From Plasmodiophora brassicae (taxonomy: Eukaryota > Endomyxa > Phytomyxea > Plasmodiophorida > Plasmodiophoridae), in the NCBI GenBank assembly GCA_039704465.1, contig JASFAU010000006.1:310001-374000 (forward strand): a stretch of 64,000 nt of DNA, written 5' to 3'. Under the pieces are notes generated by a model. It saw only the letters and a program-made list of their open reading frames with translations. It was not told the DNA's origin and did no database searches. Numbering within the stretch: the first letter of the stretch is position 1; every line of letters starts with the position of its first letter. Positions 1 to 9,981 of the stretch are shown here, in pieces. A program made the position numbers and the translations under genes.

Positions 1-641
1 ATGAAGTCGGTGATCTGCTGCCACAGCAGGCCCAGGGTGGATGTGGACTTGGCCGACGGGATCACATTGCGTCCGTAATGCTCCCGCATCATCTCGATAC
101 GTTTCGGCCCAAGCCCAGTACTGAGGTTGGTGGCGAACATATCCGCCAAACGACTCGGGTCCTTGTCGAAATACAGGGCTGGCGGTGGAAACAATGCCTG
201 TTGCTGCTGATGATCGGGCATCGCCGGATGCAGAAACTTGTCCGCATGGGCGTCCATGAGTTTCTCCACTTCACGATGGTGGCTGCGACGGACGATGTCG
301 CGCCAGTCGAATGATTTGGCAAAGAAGCGCATGAGGAGGGCGAGGACGGAGGCGGCCTGCTCCTTCTGTGTGTCGGTGCACCAGGAGCGGCAGTGCAGGT
401 CCAGGCGCAGCTGCTCGCGCAGGTCGGTCGTCGACAACTTGGCCACGGCCTCACGAAACTCGCCCACGTTCTCCAGGAACTCGCCGAACAGCACGAAAGC
501 GAGTTCGGCCTCGGTCGTGGGTCGCAATCGGATCAGGTTGCCGGTCTGCTGGCCGAGTAACGGCAAGAGCGCGGCGAGAAGTCGATCCATCAGGTCGCGG
601 TCGAGATGTGGCAGCTTCCCACCTTTGATTCGATAATCCAT
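1..641 (-). CDS. P-type cation (Ca2+-like) ATPase, N-terminal part, runs off window
   Basis: Reading inward from ATG at 641-639 gives an open frame to the window edge (about 213 codons, no stop). Residues near 165-210 read GLGPKRIEMMREHYGRNVIP followed by a Leu/Trp-rich start of a first membrane helix (LGLLWQQITDF). This is the layout of the cation-transporter ATPase N-terminal domain (Pfam Cation_ATPase_N) and its entry into TM1, most like plasma-membrane or vacuolar Ca2+ ATPases. The first ~130 residues are helical, include a QQQQ run, and are unlike anything I recognise. The pump would use ATP hydrolysis to move a divalent cation across a membrane. The phosphorylation and transmembrane domains lie outside the window, so ion specificity cannot be judged. 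The start is the first ATG of the frame; an upstream exon is possible. Confidence 0.72.
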   Translation of the reverse strand, partial: MDYRIKGGKLPHLDRDLMDRLLAALLPLLGQQTGNLIRLRPTTEAELAFVLFGEFLENVGEFREAVAKLSTTDLREQLRLDLHCRSWCTDTQKEQAASVLALLMRFFAKSFDWRDIVRRSHHREVEKLMDAHADKFLHPAMPDHQQQQALFPPPALYFDKDPSRLADMFATNLSTGLGPKRIEMMREHYGRNVIPSAKSTSTLGLLWQQITDF

Positions 642-940
642 CCTGTCAACAAACAACATATGAACACGTGCGGAATGGCCTTGCAACATGGCGGTTGCAT
701 ACTGACAGGTACTTGATCCCGTACAGGACATCCATCACCGCATCCGCCGATGCGACCATGTCCAGCACATGGATATCGATCTGATGCTCAATGGACGCCT
801 GACCGTCCACGTACGTGCGATCGCTGTTGAGAATGGGCAATGCGATCGATCCGACCCGGTCCGTCATGGTGTCGGTCGGTTGAGCTAGCACGTCACGCCG
901 CACGGACGCGCTGTTTCTGAACAACAATATAAAAGGTGAC

Positions 941-1154
941 GCCAGGTTTGGCACGTGATATCCGGCCAGATGTCGGCACGCGTTGGGAAGTTCCTGTTCA
1001 CGCTGAACGGTCAGGAATTGTTTCCTCTGCTCGCGCTCTTCGTCTTGTTACGGGAGCAGTCCGCTATTCGACATTGTCGCGTCTGGATCGAGCTTCTGGC
1101 ATGAACTAGCCGCTGAATTGGACGTGGGCGAACGCATTCGACGACGTGCTGCAC
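941..1154. repeat. Diverged dispersed repeat, copy 1
   Basis: This stretch aligns with 3617-3850 in the same orientation, with scattered substitutions and small gaps. Both contain GGCACGTGATAT, a shared GTTCCTGTTCACGCTGAACGG block and a closing GACGTGGGCGA block. One frame (VGKFLFTLNGQELFPLLAL here, VGEFLFTLNGQELFPLLAL in the partner) is conserved across the core. This suggests both are decayed pieces of one coding sequence. I do not recognise the product. The rest of 642-1647 holds no gene I can support. Confidence 0.6.
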
Positions 1155-1365
1155 ATCATCCGAATGCTCCTGCTGACAAAGGGCAGCCTTACGTCACCAA
1201 GCGAATCGGATAGCTGTACGGGAAATGAAACCAGTAGCAGCTGAAGAGTATTCCGCTAAGTGACCGTGCTGGCCCCGCTATTACATTGTGATCCTAGAGG
1301 CAACAACGAAGCCCCTACATTCGCTGTGGTTTACGGACACCTGTCGTGGCTCTGGGACGCGGCGA

Positions 1366-1387
1366 GGGGAGGGGGGAGGGGGGGGGG
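1366..1387 (+). other. G-run tract (G-quadruplex-forming motif)
   Basis: The plus strand has four consecutive guanine runs of at least four bases separated by single adenines. This satisfies the usual G-quadruplex pattern. It lies about 260 bases upstream of the start at 1648 in otherwise non-coding sequence. Function is not shown. Confidence 0.45.
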
Positions 1388-1647
1388 ACAGTCGCACTTT
1401 TCAATTGGTGCGCCCGTCGGCCAGTTCAGGGTTGACCGTAGTTCGGAGTCCGTAGGTGTTCAAAGGCGTGCTGTGTGCGTTTTGAGTGTTCAACGGATAT
1501 CGGTGGTGCGTTCGTGCATCTTGGTGATGAAGCAAGCGGTGGTTGATTCCTTCAGGGTTGGGTCGCAGCAGCGAACAGTATTCTCAATTATTAACCTTTT
1601 GACAGTTCTCTGTCCGACTGTTTGCGTCGGTAACGTGCCTGTCGTTC

Positions 1648-2010
1648 ATGGCGGGATTTATTCTGATCCTGTATTCGGGCACGTTCCCTGCATCGGACGG
1701 GACCCGTTTCGTCATAATTGCGATTGGATGCATTTTCTGTGTTGCGTCTTTCGTGATTCCGTTCGTTGCACGAAACATGATCGTACAAATGCTACGGAAC
1801 GGGAAATCAGATGATGATGATGGTGATGATGATGATGATATCAATAGAACCGGCCGCACATTATCGTTACCTTCCGGACTGGGTCCCGATTCGCTTGAAC
1901 CACTTGACCCACAACCTGCTGTTCCTGGTGAAATTCGACGCATCATTACTGCATCACAAGTCGACGAGCTTCTTTCACTGATGGTTTCTGGGAAAGGTAC
2001 TGCCGCGTGA
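1648..2010 (+). CDS. Hypothetical single-pass membrane protein with chimeric 3' end
   Basis: The frame starts at ATG 1648 and encodes 120 residues. Residues ~3-10 and ~20-42 are hydrophobic (FVIIAIGCIFCVASFVIPFVA), followed by a basic stretch and then an acidic run of Asp residues (about 54-64). This looks like a signal or anchor segment and a short membrane protein. The last ~21 codons fall inside the left arm of the inverted duplication at 1948-2252. They are therefore an antisense copy of the next gene, so the natural C-terminus has probably been replaced. I do not recognise the protein. It may be a real gene broken by the inversion, or a consequence of an assembly fold-back. Confidence 0.4.
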   Translation: MAGFILILYSGTFPASDGTRFVIIAIGCIFCVASFVIPFVARNMIVQMLRNGKSDDDDGDDDDDINRTGRTLSLPSGLGPDSLEPLDPQPAVPGEIRRIITASQVDELLSLMVSGKGTAA

Positions 2011-2252
2011 GAACGTAGCTGTCGTTCATGTAGAATGCTGTCCACATTCCTTTCGGGATATCGCCCAAGTCAGAACTAAGCACCTCATAGTCAGAACTAA
2101 GCACCTCATTAATGAGGTGCTTAGTTCTGACTTGGGCGATATCCCGAAAGGAATGTGGACAGCATTCTACATGAACGACAGCTACGTTCTCACGCGGCAG
2201 TACCTTTCCCAGAAACCATCAGTGCAAGAAGCTCGTCGACTTGTGATGCAGT
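1948..2252. repeat. Near-perfect inverted duplication, 141-bp arms
   Basis: Arms 1948-2088 and 2112-2252 are reverse complements with a single mismatch (1975/2225). The 23-nt spacer repeats the inner end of the left arm (AGTCAGAACTAAGCACCTCAT). The right arm is the in-frame 5' coding part of the following gene, and the left arm is its antisense copy. The structure is a fold-back of a gene start onto itself. It could arise from a genuine inverted duplication or from template-switch or assembly chimerism. Confidence 0.95.
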
Positions 2253-3019
2253 CGGACCTCATGACGAAGCCGTGCGTAATCTTTCGCGTGAATGAGGATC
2301 GTGAGGACACACATGATAGAGTCGGCGCTGTGTTCGGAGACGACGAGGAAGCGATGGGATCTGTTGTTGACGACATGCGGGCTCTGGTATCCGTCAATAT
2401 CAAGATCGACAGGGTGACGGACGCGTTCACATTGATAGATGATACGGGGTGTAGCTCCTTATTCCTGTACAACCGCGGACGGCTGCCGATGCCAGCGGGA
2501 GCCATCTTCTTCAAGCGCGTCAACACGGCCGCAGGCAAGCAGTGGGTGATCGAAGCCGTGTCTGACAACCGGATGGTGGCCGGTCTTGTGGGGTTTTCTC
2601 TGAAACCGATTCCACAAATCTCGTTCCAACTTGACGTGCAGTTAGTGCACGAAATGTATACGAAGGGCATTCGTGTCCATCCGACGGCCCGCCAAAGTGC
2701 ATTCGCGGCACTGGACGCGGTGTGGGCAGACCCCGTGCTGACCCATTGGCTGAGCAACGCGTTCGCGCCACCGACGAATGAAGAAATGGACGGGGTATTG
2801 CGTCATCGCTTGATCCCAGTAACTGAAACTTCTGCTCCAGGCGCACCACAAATCGGTGGCCTGCTTGGAATGCAGTACCGTTTGCAGATCGGCGTCATTC
2901 ACGATTACGTCGACGGCGGAGGTTTAGTATATTTTGATAAGCCTTCCGACCGTTCAACGCGAAAGGCCATCCGTGCAGCTTTTGAGAACGTGAAAGGAAT
3001 TGCGCCTCTAAATCCTTGA
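2153..3019 (+). CDS. Unrecognised 288-residue protein, 5' end inside inverted duplication
   Basis: The frame is open from the inverted duplication to a TGA at 3017-3019. I take the first ATG (2153, MWTAFYMNDSY) as start, but an upstream exon could have been lost in the fold-back. The product is mixed alpha/beta, has no obvious signal peptide or membrane segment, and is mildly acidic in residues 55-85. No catalytic motif or family signature is visible to me. Codon use and the absence of introns over 0.87 kb support real coding. It could be a cytosolic protein of a lineage-specific family. Confidence 0.55.
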   Translation: MWTAFYMNDSYVLTRQYLSQKPSVQEARRLVMQSDLMTKPCVIFRVNEDREDTHDRVGAVFGDDEEAMGSVVDDMRALVSVNIKIDRVTDAFTLIDDTGCSSLFLYNRGRLPMPAGAIFFKRVNTAAGKQWVIEAVSDNRMVAGLVGFSLKPIPQISFQLDVQLVHEMYTKGIRVHPTARQSAFAALDAVWADPVLTHWLSNAFAPPTNEEMDGVLRHRLIPVTETSAPGAPQIGGLLGMQYRLQIGVIHDYVDGGGLVYFDKPSDRSTRKAIRAAFENVKGIAPLNP

Positions 3020-3616
3020 GCGAATACACGTTGTCAGCGTTTTCGTTCGAACTGTATTAGCGTCCATCAGCCATCAGCACCATGCGCATGTTGCTGAATA
3101 GGAGGGCCAGTGATAGGTGTACGCCTTTGCTGCAGCGGGTCGTTGCGTGGCCGGACGGCGGTGCGGTACCCCCAAGTCACGTTGCACGCTGTACACGGTG
3201 GAGCGTGCGTCGTCCTCCGGGGCATCCTGCACGATGTCTATGCCGGGGTGAGAGCGATATACGTCGTTAATTTGGAACCCGCTTACGCTGGGCTTCCTCG
3301 GCGCACAGCTGGTTGCAACGTCGCCCACTGCATCGTCGTACACGGCCGCCCGACATATGCCGTTGTCTTCGGCATCGCACGTCCCAGTCTGTCGACGTCC
3401 AGACACGCCTGCCTGCCCCACCTGTGCCAACATCGCCACCACCCAGCCGCTCAGCAACGCTGACCGGGCGACGAGGTCGTTCGATGCCAGGCAACAACAC
3501 GGTGCCGACGACTTAGCACTGGAGCTGCTGCAGCAGATGTCTTCGTACGCGGTTACCGGGACCAAATCACACGTCATCTTCATCAACGTCCGCACGCCCA
3601 AGTGCTTGTATCAGGA
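3020..3616. other. No supported gene
   Basis: Several frames stay open on both strands here because the sequence is GC-rich. None shows a recognisable motif, a convincing start or splice signals. I see nothing that can be annotated. Confidence 0.4.
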
Positions 3617-3850
3617 GCCAGGATTGGCACGTGATATTCGGCCGGACCTCGGCACGCGTTGGGGAGTTCCTGTTCACGCTGAACGGACAGGAATTGTTCC
3701 CTCTGCTCGCGCTCGTCGTCTTGTGATGAAAGCAGTCCGCTTGTCGGCATTGTCGCATCTGGGTCGAGCTTCTTCTGTCTGCATTCTGGCACTGAACTAT
3801 TTGCTTCTGAAGGGGACGTGGGCGATCGAATTCGACGAAGTACTGCACGA
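3617..3850. repeat. Diverged dispersed repeat, copy 2
   Basis: This is the partner of 941-1154, in the same orientation. Similarity starts at GCCAGGATTGGCACGTGATA and ends near CTGCACGA. It is the slightly longer of the two copies and lies directly upstream of the dCTP pyrophosphatase gene. Confidence 0.6.
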
Positions 3851-3929
3851 CCATCGCTGACTGCGCCGTTCTGCGCAAGGCGCAGGTGCTGCCCTGCCGC
3901 AGGAACATCCGCACTGTTTCTGGCGCGCG

Positions 3930-4442
3930 ATGCCCTGGTCGGCGCAGGTGTCGCTGGAGGACGTGCGCTCGCGAATGGCGGCGTTCGCGCGCGAACGTGA
4001 CTGGGACCAGTACCACACGCCCCGGAACGTTTTGCTGGCTATGGTAGGCACTGGCAAGAAGACTGTCTGGAGGGGAGTTGGCTGACGGTCAACTCGGCAG
4101 GTTGCTGAGGTCGGTGAGCTGTCCGAGATCTTCCAGTGGCGGGAGCGCTGTGAGCCAGGCGTGCCTGGTCTGTGCTGTGATGCCCGATGATGTCGATGCC
4201 GACGGGAACGCTGATGAGCGCTGCCTGCAGATTTCACAGAGGGGGAGCGCGAGCACCTGGGCGAGGAGCTCGCCGACGTCCTGCTGTACCTGGTGCGTCT
4301 GGCCGACCGATGTGCGGTCGACCTGCCTGAGGCGGCCCTTCGCAAGCTGGCCAAGAACGCGGCCAAGTACCCGGTCGACAAGTGCAAGGGATCCCGGCAG
4401 AAGTACACCGCCTACATCGACGCCGATGCCAAACGCGAATAA
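3930..4442 (+). CDS. DCTPP1: dCTP pyrophosphatase 1 (MazG-like all-alpha NTP pyrophosphohydrolase)
   Basis: Three exons, 3930-4043, 4101-4167 and 4231-4442, join in frame to 130 residues through introns of 57 and 63 nt. The protein follows the eukaryotic DCTPP1 layout: an N-terminal helix with FARERDWDQYHTPRN, the metal-binding EVGELSEIFQW (EXXE), then EELADVLLYLVRLADR and the RYP-like AKYPVDK. The EXXE plus EXXD acidic residues coordinate Mg2+. The enzyme hydrolyses dCTP and modified dCTP analogues to the monophosphate and pyrophosphate, cleaning the nucleotide pool. It is short compared with animal DCTPP1 (about 170 aa) because the C-terminal tail is absent. Family assignment is strong. Confidence 0.9.
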
Positions 4443-4474
4443 TTCGCCGATACAGGGCGTGTTCTAAACGGGCG

Positions 4475-7400
4475 TTATTTGCTACGGTGCATCGGTTTCA
4501 GGTACTTGGTGATGAACGCGGCGATCTTCTCGTCGAGCGGGACGAAGGGGCTGCGAACCGGAGGGTAGAAGCAGGCAAGGGCCGCGATCGCCTGGCAGAA
4601 ATCGGGGTACACCAGCTCCTTCGCGTTCATCTTTGCTGAATCCGGCCCGCCGTTGACAACGTCGACGCCATCCTGTTTGATGGTCACGAGCAGGAAACAG
4701 CAGCACACGTGTGCTAACGTGCCTGGCAGAAGATGTTTGCCAGGTCGGACGTCGTGATGCCCAACTCCATCAGCTTGAACTGGTTCCAGAGCTGCGTAAA
4801 GACAGCTTGACCCAGTGGCGCCTATCGTTCGCGACCAGATGGGCATACCAGTTTGAGCTCCTCGAAGTCCATTCGCGACATGGACCCGGCCGCGCGCCCC
4901 GACTGTTTCGCGTAGAACGAGAAGACGTTGTTCAGGAAGTGTCTGTGCGTGTAGAACACGGCCCGAACGGGGCGGCTGGCGACCTGACCGGTAATATGTC
5001 AGTGGATGACAACGGGGGATTCATTCCGGTCTAGGCCTCCCGTCCGACCTGCAGCAGGAAGTCGTTCATCTGCTGGGCGGAACGCAGGCGCGCCTCGATG
5101 GCGTCCATCAGCGCGGTGAGGTTCTGGCACAGCGTTCGCTGCCCCGTCGCCGCCGTCGTCCTCGCCAGCAATCGCACCAGCAGCGCTATGAAACCACAAC
5201 TGCATCAGGCGTCCACAAGCTCGATGCAGGCGCACCGGCGGTTGCACCTTCGAACTGACTGTAATCGATCTCGCTGTTCAGGTAGTCCTGCTGAGCACGC
5301 CATGCGGTGTTAGGCAAGGGCCCCGATGCCCGATTCGCCTGGCACGCCTACGTCGCTGTTTCGTGACCTGCCGCTGGGTGCGACCGGCTTCACGACGGGC
5401 GCGTCGATCGACTCCAGTCGTCGCGCCACGTCGACGTAGACCTCAGCGACCTCGAACGGCAGCGCGCTGATGACGTTGGCCGAGAGTTTGCAATCGCGGA
5501 AGAACTTCCATAGCTCCTGGGAGCTCATCCGGTTCGGGGCCCCTGCCGGATCCGACTCAGCCCGGCTGAGCGCGCAACGAACCGCGCCCGGCTGGCGAAC
5601 CTTCGACGCTGGCGCTAGCGAATAACGTGAAGGCACGCTGCAATCCGGGGCGGTAGGCCGCCAGCAAGTTCAGCACCGGGTTGCCGCCCGCCGGGCCATC
5701 GTCGCCGAGCACCAGCGCCGCGTCGCCTCCGATCAGGTGCCTGAACCTCGACTGGGGGACAACGTCAGGGTTAGGGCCGGCGCCAGCCTGCTGCGTCACG
5801 TACGTCGACGTCGGCGTCTTTAGGTGCTCGCGCGTTGCCCGCCACCGAGCTGTTCGCCTCCGCATTTGCCTGTTCGTCGTTCCTGCCCAGCAGGGTCCCG
5901 CAGGCGTCTACCAGCGCGGCGTTATCGTTTCGCGACGCTTCCAGGTGAGTGCACCACTCCTGTGCCCCGGGTCGGGTCAGCATCGTCGACGCGCGGGCCG
6001 GCCGTGCAATTACCCGGTGGACGGCGGAGCGAATCTCCTGCAGGCCCGCCGTGATGTCTGTGAGGATGTTCGCCGCTGACGAGCTCAGGTCGGATTGCAG
6101 GGAGCACGCCCAGGCCAGGCTCTGCAACCCAGACCAGATTAGCGAGCGTGCCCTGCGCCTATGCGGGGCCCTGGCTCCTACGCTCTCGAACGATGACACG
6201 ACGGGCACGTGACGGATGCTGTCCAGCGTCGGATTCGTCCCCGGGTCGGGCGGTGATGCCCTGTCAGAGGCGCATCGCACGACTTCATATTCCTGTCCAT
6301 GATGCGGATCGCGAGCCTACCTGTCGACGTCGTCGCTCGATGAGCGCAGCAACGCCAGCAGGTACGCTTTGAACACGACGGGCGGCGCCGTCAGCAGCGC
6401 CCGGGTCGACATCGCGTCTCGCTTCGTGACCCGCGCGAATATCCTGCCGAACGTTCAGCTGACGAAAGGCTCCACGTGAGTCTAACTCTTAGCATACGCC
6501 TGCCTGCTCTGGATGCGGCCCAGGTTTGGAGGCGTGTCCTTCTTCGGAAGCAGTGCGGCGACCTGCTTCTCGTATCGGGCCTCATACAAGGCGGTCGGCG
6601 ACGGATCCGGTCCCGGGTATATCCCCATGGACAGCGTCGACGACGACGCCAGCAGTGCCAGTTGCTGACTGGCGTGCGTCCCGATGGTAATGGGCAGCGC
6701 TCCTTTCAGCTCAGCAATCTACACAGACGACCACCAGCGGGTCAGCACCGCATCGTTCCGGCGTACGTTTCCAACAGGACCAGTTTCGCCTGGAACAGGA
6801 ACTTGGAGCCGAGCGTTTTGACAACGGTGGCCATCTTGGCCTGCACGAGCCGCCTGGCCTTGTTGTGCGATAGCAACTGCGATGGCCGTCAGAACGGCGG
6901 GCGCGGCGTCCCCCATCGGAGCGCAACGAGGCCGACCTGGCTGATCTCGGCCTGCACCGAGCCGATGATGATCCGGATCTCCTGCAGCCGTGCAACGGCA
7001 TCGTTGAGGTCACGCGACGTGACCTCGCTGACCGATTCGATCGCCTCCACGTCGGCCGTGACGCGCGCCTGCAAACCGAGGGTCAGCATTCGTCCCCGTC
7101 TGCCCATACCTACACAGGTACGATGTGTTTCTCGAGGTACAACGTCCTCCAGACGGACCAGGCGCGTGAGCCCATGCTCTGGGAACGGATCGCGGCGTAC
7201 GAACGCGACCGGGATTCGACCAGCGGCCTCAGCTTGGCGATCCGCGCGCGACGAGCGCCGACCTGTCTGCGCCAAGACGTAAAGACGACCTTGAGCGTCC
7301 GCCGGACGTACTGGTCCGTCTGGTAGTTGATGATGAACGACTTCCTCGACTCGAACATTCGTATCTCGTCCGGCCGGACCTGCGTCTGTCCACACACCGG

Positions 7401-8207
7401 TCAGGCTCGTCGGACGGCGTTGCAGAGATGGGAGGACCTACACCGGCGTTCTGAGCCGACACCGACAGGTACTGGGACACAACGTCTGGGTACATGGCGA
7501 AGTGCGCTTCGAGGCGGATCAGAACGTCCAGGTCCGGTACCAGGGTCGGGATCTCGCCGGCGTACAGCGACAGGATCATCTCGTTGCGCAGGAAGTGCAA
7601 CGTGTGCCGAAGCCGACGAGGGCGGACCGACTGGAACAACCGGGACATCAGGTCGAGGCAGATGGCGGCCCGGACGGGGTGCAACGCTCCTGTGGGTTCG
7701 GTCATCGTCATGATCTCCCTGAACTTCGCGTGTACCACGATCGTGTCAGTGGCACCCACGACAAGGCGCGCGCGATCGGTCAACCTTCAGGGTGCAGAAC
7801 AGCGTCACCGAGTGGTACGACCCGCACTCGTCGGCGTAATTCGTCAGCCAGTTGTCCAGCAAGCTCGACGCGGTCTCTCCTGAATGGTTGCAATCCACCA
7901 TGCCTAGCGATGCATCCAGGACGGCGAGACGCGGTCCTGAACCGACGAGCGGTGCCCGACGTGGCGTCGACAGCGTCGGGGTCTCCCACACGACCGGGTC
8001 GGTGCTGAACGGCAGAACCGGGATGGGTTGACGAATCCAGTACGGCACCTGGGGCGTGAACGGCGGGTCATCGCCGTCGTCTGCGTTGCCGATCGTCGCC
8101 ATGCCTGTGGGCAGATTTGCACTGGTACCCAGAGCGTACGCGCCCGCAGCTGAGAATCTCTGTTTCACGAGGAATGCCCCCGCGTACTGTATTGCGACGG
8201 CGGTCAT
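4475..8207 (-). CDS. Large multi-exon helical protein with WxxL/IQ-like and EF-hand-like segments, unrecognised
   Basis: At least fourteen exons can be read on the minus strand, ending at the stop 4475. From the 3' end they are 4475-4672, 4723-4791, 4849-4983, 5049-5185, 5248-5290, 5352-5542, 5601-5751, 5804-6121, 6182-6260, 6321-6443, 6498-6718, 6781-6876, 6937-7068, 7122-~7395, ~7470-7723 and 7785-8207. Introns are 50-77 nt and phases agree at the junctions I checked. The intron at 4673-4722 would be GC-AG. The ~850-residue product is mostly helical. The middle holds an Arg-rich segment with regular aromatic residues (YVRRTLKVVFTSWRRQ), as in centrin- or calmodulin-binding repeats. The C-terminus has two helix pairs (MSSQELWKFFRDCKL and MSRMDFEELKLLWNQFKL), each followed by an acidic loop and another helix. 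That pattern is seen in cytoskeletal or axonemal calcium-responsive proteins. I do not recognise a named family. The start at 8207 overlaps the stop of the upstream gene. Confidence 0.65.
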
Positions 8208-9663
8208 GCCTTCGCGTTGATCATGCCCTGGAGTTCCTCGATGAACGTGTCCACCATGACCGGATCGGACACAGCGCGTGAGTCGCGCCCGTCACGAACA
8301 TTGATCTGGCCCGACTGCATCTCGTAATCGCCCACGACGACAATGTAGTTGTACTGGAGGACGACCGCCTTCCGGATGCGTTTGTTCACGGTCTCATCGT
8401 TGACGTCGGCGTCGGCGAAGATGCCGGCGCGACGGAACTTGGCCTCCAGGTCGACGGCGAACTTCGCGTGGTGATTGGTCACCGATATGATCAGGACCTG
8501 GCGCGGGCTCAGCCACAGCGGCCAACGGCCCTGGTAGTGTTCGACGAGGATTGCCATCATGCGCTCGAACGAGCCGAGAACGGCGCGGTGCAACAGGATC
8601 GGCACGCGTCGATGGCCGGCGTCGTCAGTGAAGCCGAGGTCGAATCGCTTGGGGAGTTGCAGGTCCAGCTGGATCGTGCCGCACTGCCAGGACCGGCCCT
8701 GCGCGTCCTTGACGCTACAGTCGATCTTGGGCCCATAGAACGCACCGTCGCCTTCGTTCACCGAGAAATTATCGTGTCGTTCCGCCAGCGACGCACGAAG
8801 CGCGTCTTCGGCGTGGGCCCACGTGTCATCCGCCCCGATCGACCCAGTCTTCGGCCTCGTCGACAACGCAAGCTCGTAGTCATGGAAACCCAACGTTGTG
8901 TACACGTGGTCGACCGTCGACAGGAACGTGCCGATCTCAGCGCGAACCTGATCGCTGGCACAGTAGACGTGCGCGTCGTCCTGGTGGAACGACCGCAAGC
9001 GGGTCAGACCCGTCAGGGCGCCGCTGGCCTCGTCGCGATGCAGAGGTGAGAAATCAGCATAGCGGACAGGCAGGTCCCGGTACGACCGGTTCGTCACGTT
9101 GCCGAACATCTTGCAATGCGCCTATCCACGTTTGGTGTGAGCGCGCCGAATGTGAAACGTTCCGTGCAAGGGTGTGTGGGAGGGGGAGGCGAACGTACAG
9201 GGCAATTCATTGGTTTCAGTCCCCAGATGGACGCCGACGATCGGGTGGACACTTCGTACATTTGGTCTTCGTAGTGCTGCGCGTGCCCAGACTGGACCCA
9301 CAGGCCACGGTCAAACACGATCGGCGAGATGACCTCGTCGATGCCCTGGCGGGCGTTCAGCTCGCGCATCCACGCCATGAGGCGGTTGATGACGCGCGCG
9401 CCGTGCGGCAGGATGAACGCCTGCCCGGGCGCGCACTCATCCATCATGAACAGCTGCTGGCAATGCCCTATTGTCCTGTGGTCGAACTGCCTGTCCATCA
9501 GGCGGGTCGTCGCATCGGCGTTCGTCGCCGGCGACGACACCGCATCCGGCGTACTCGTATACGTCTCATGCATCTTCCTGACCATCCTCGTTATCTGCTC
9601 CTCCTCGGACGGCGGCGCCGGCGACGTCGCCAGCCAGCGCCGCACCCCTCGTCGCATCACCAT
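8204..9663 (-). CDS. Threonyl-tRNA synthetase, mitochondrial type without editing domain
   Basis: Exons 9199-9663 and 8204-9121, separated by a 77-nt intron, encode about 460 residues. The class II catalytic core is clear: QLFMMDECAPGQAFILPHGA near the N-terminus, GLKPMNCP just before the splice, RYADFSPLHRDEASGALTGL (motif 2), the Zn/Thr-site Cys in MNCP, and the motif 3 region AVLGSFERMMAIL. The C-terminal anticodon-binding domain follows (LSPRQVLIISVT...KRIRKA). The TGS and HxxxH editing domains of cytosolic ThrRS are absent, as in yeast mitochondrial Mst1. The N-terminus is a plausible mitochondrial presequence (MVMRRGVRRWLATS). The enzyme would charge mitochondrial tRNA-Thr. ATG 9663 or 9657 is chosen because it precedes the presequence. 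The TGA stop overlaps the ATG of the next gene. Confidence 0.9.
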
Positions 9664-9981
9664 CACCGTCGCCTGTGCCACGGAGCGCCCCGGCGCCGCT
9701 GCGATCCGCACTGGTACCCCACACCGGTTTTATCGTCACCGGACCGGTCCTTCGTCCGTCGCTCTTCCAGTCACCGGCTGCAGTTCCCCAGTGGCGCAGG
9801 AACGTCCGGCGTGTCGCTGGGAAACGACTCGCGCAACGGGGGGCACTGCAGTCTACAACGTAGTGCGCGGCAGCTGCACGTCGTGGCAACTGACGCGTGG
9901 TGTCAATACAGGCCGCGACTGGAGTGCGAAGAGAGGTCCGCCGTCGGTGGCGTCCATTTTGTTGAGTCGGGCGGCCGCGGG
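9664..9981. promoter_or_regulatory. Divergent intergenic region between ThrRS and RPA1
   Basis: These 318 bases separate two head-to-head genes and must contain both promoters. I see no TATA-like element and no supported coding sequence. Open frames on both strands are low-complexity GC sequence. Confidence 0.4.

Noticed and set aside
3074..3601. Minus-strand 175-codon frame with many Cys
   Set aside because: It has no start context, no family motif and competing open frames on the other strand; it is indistinguishable from GC-rich chance.
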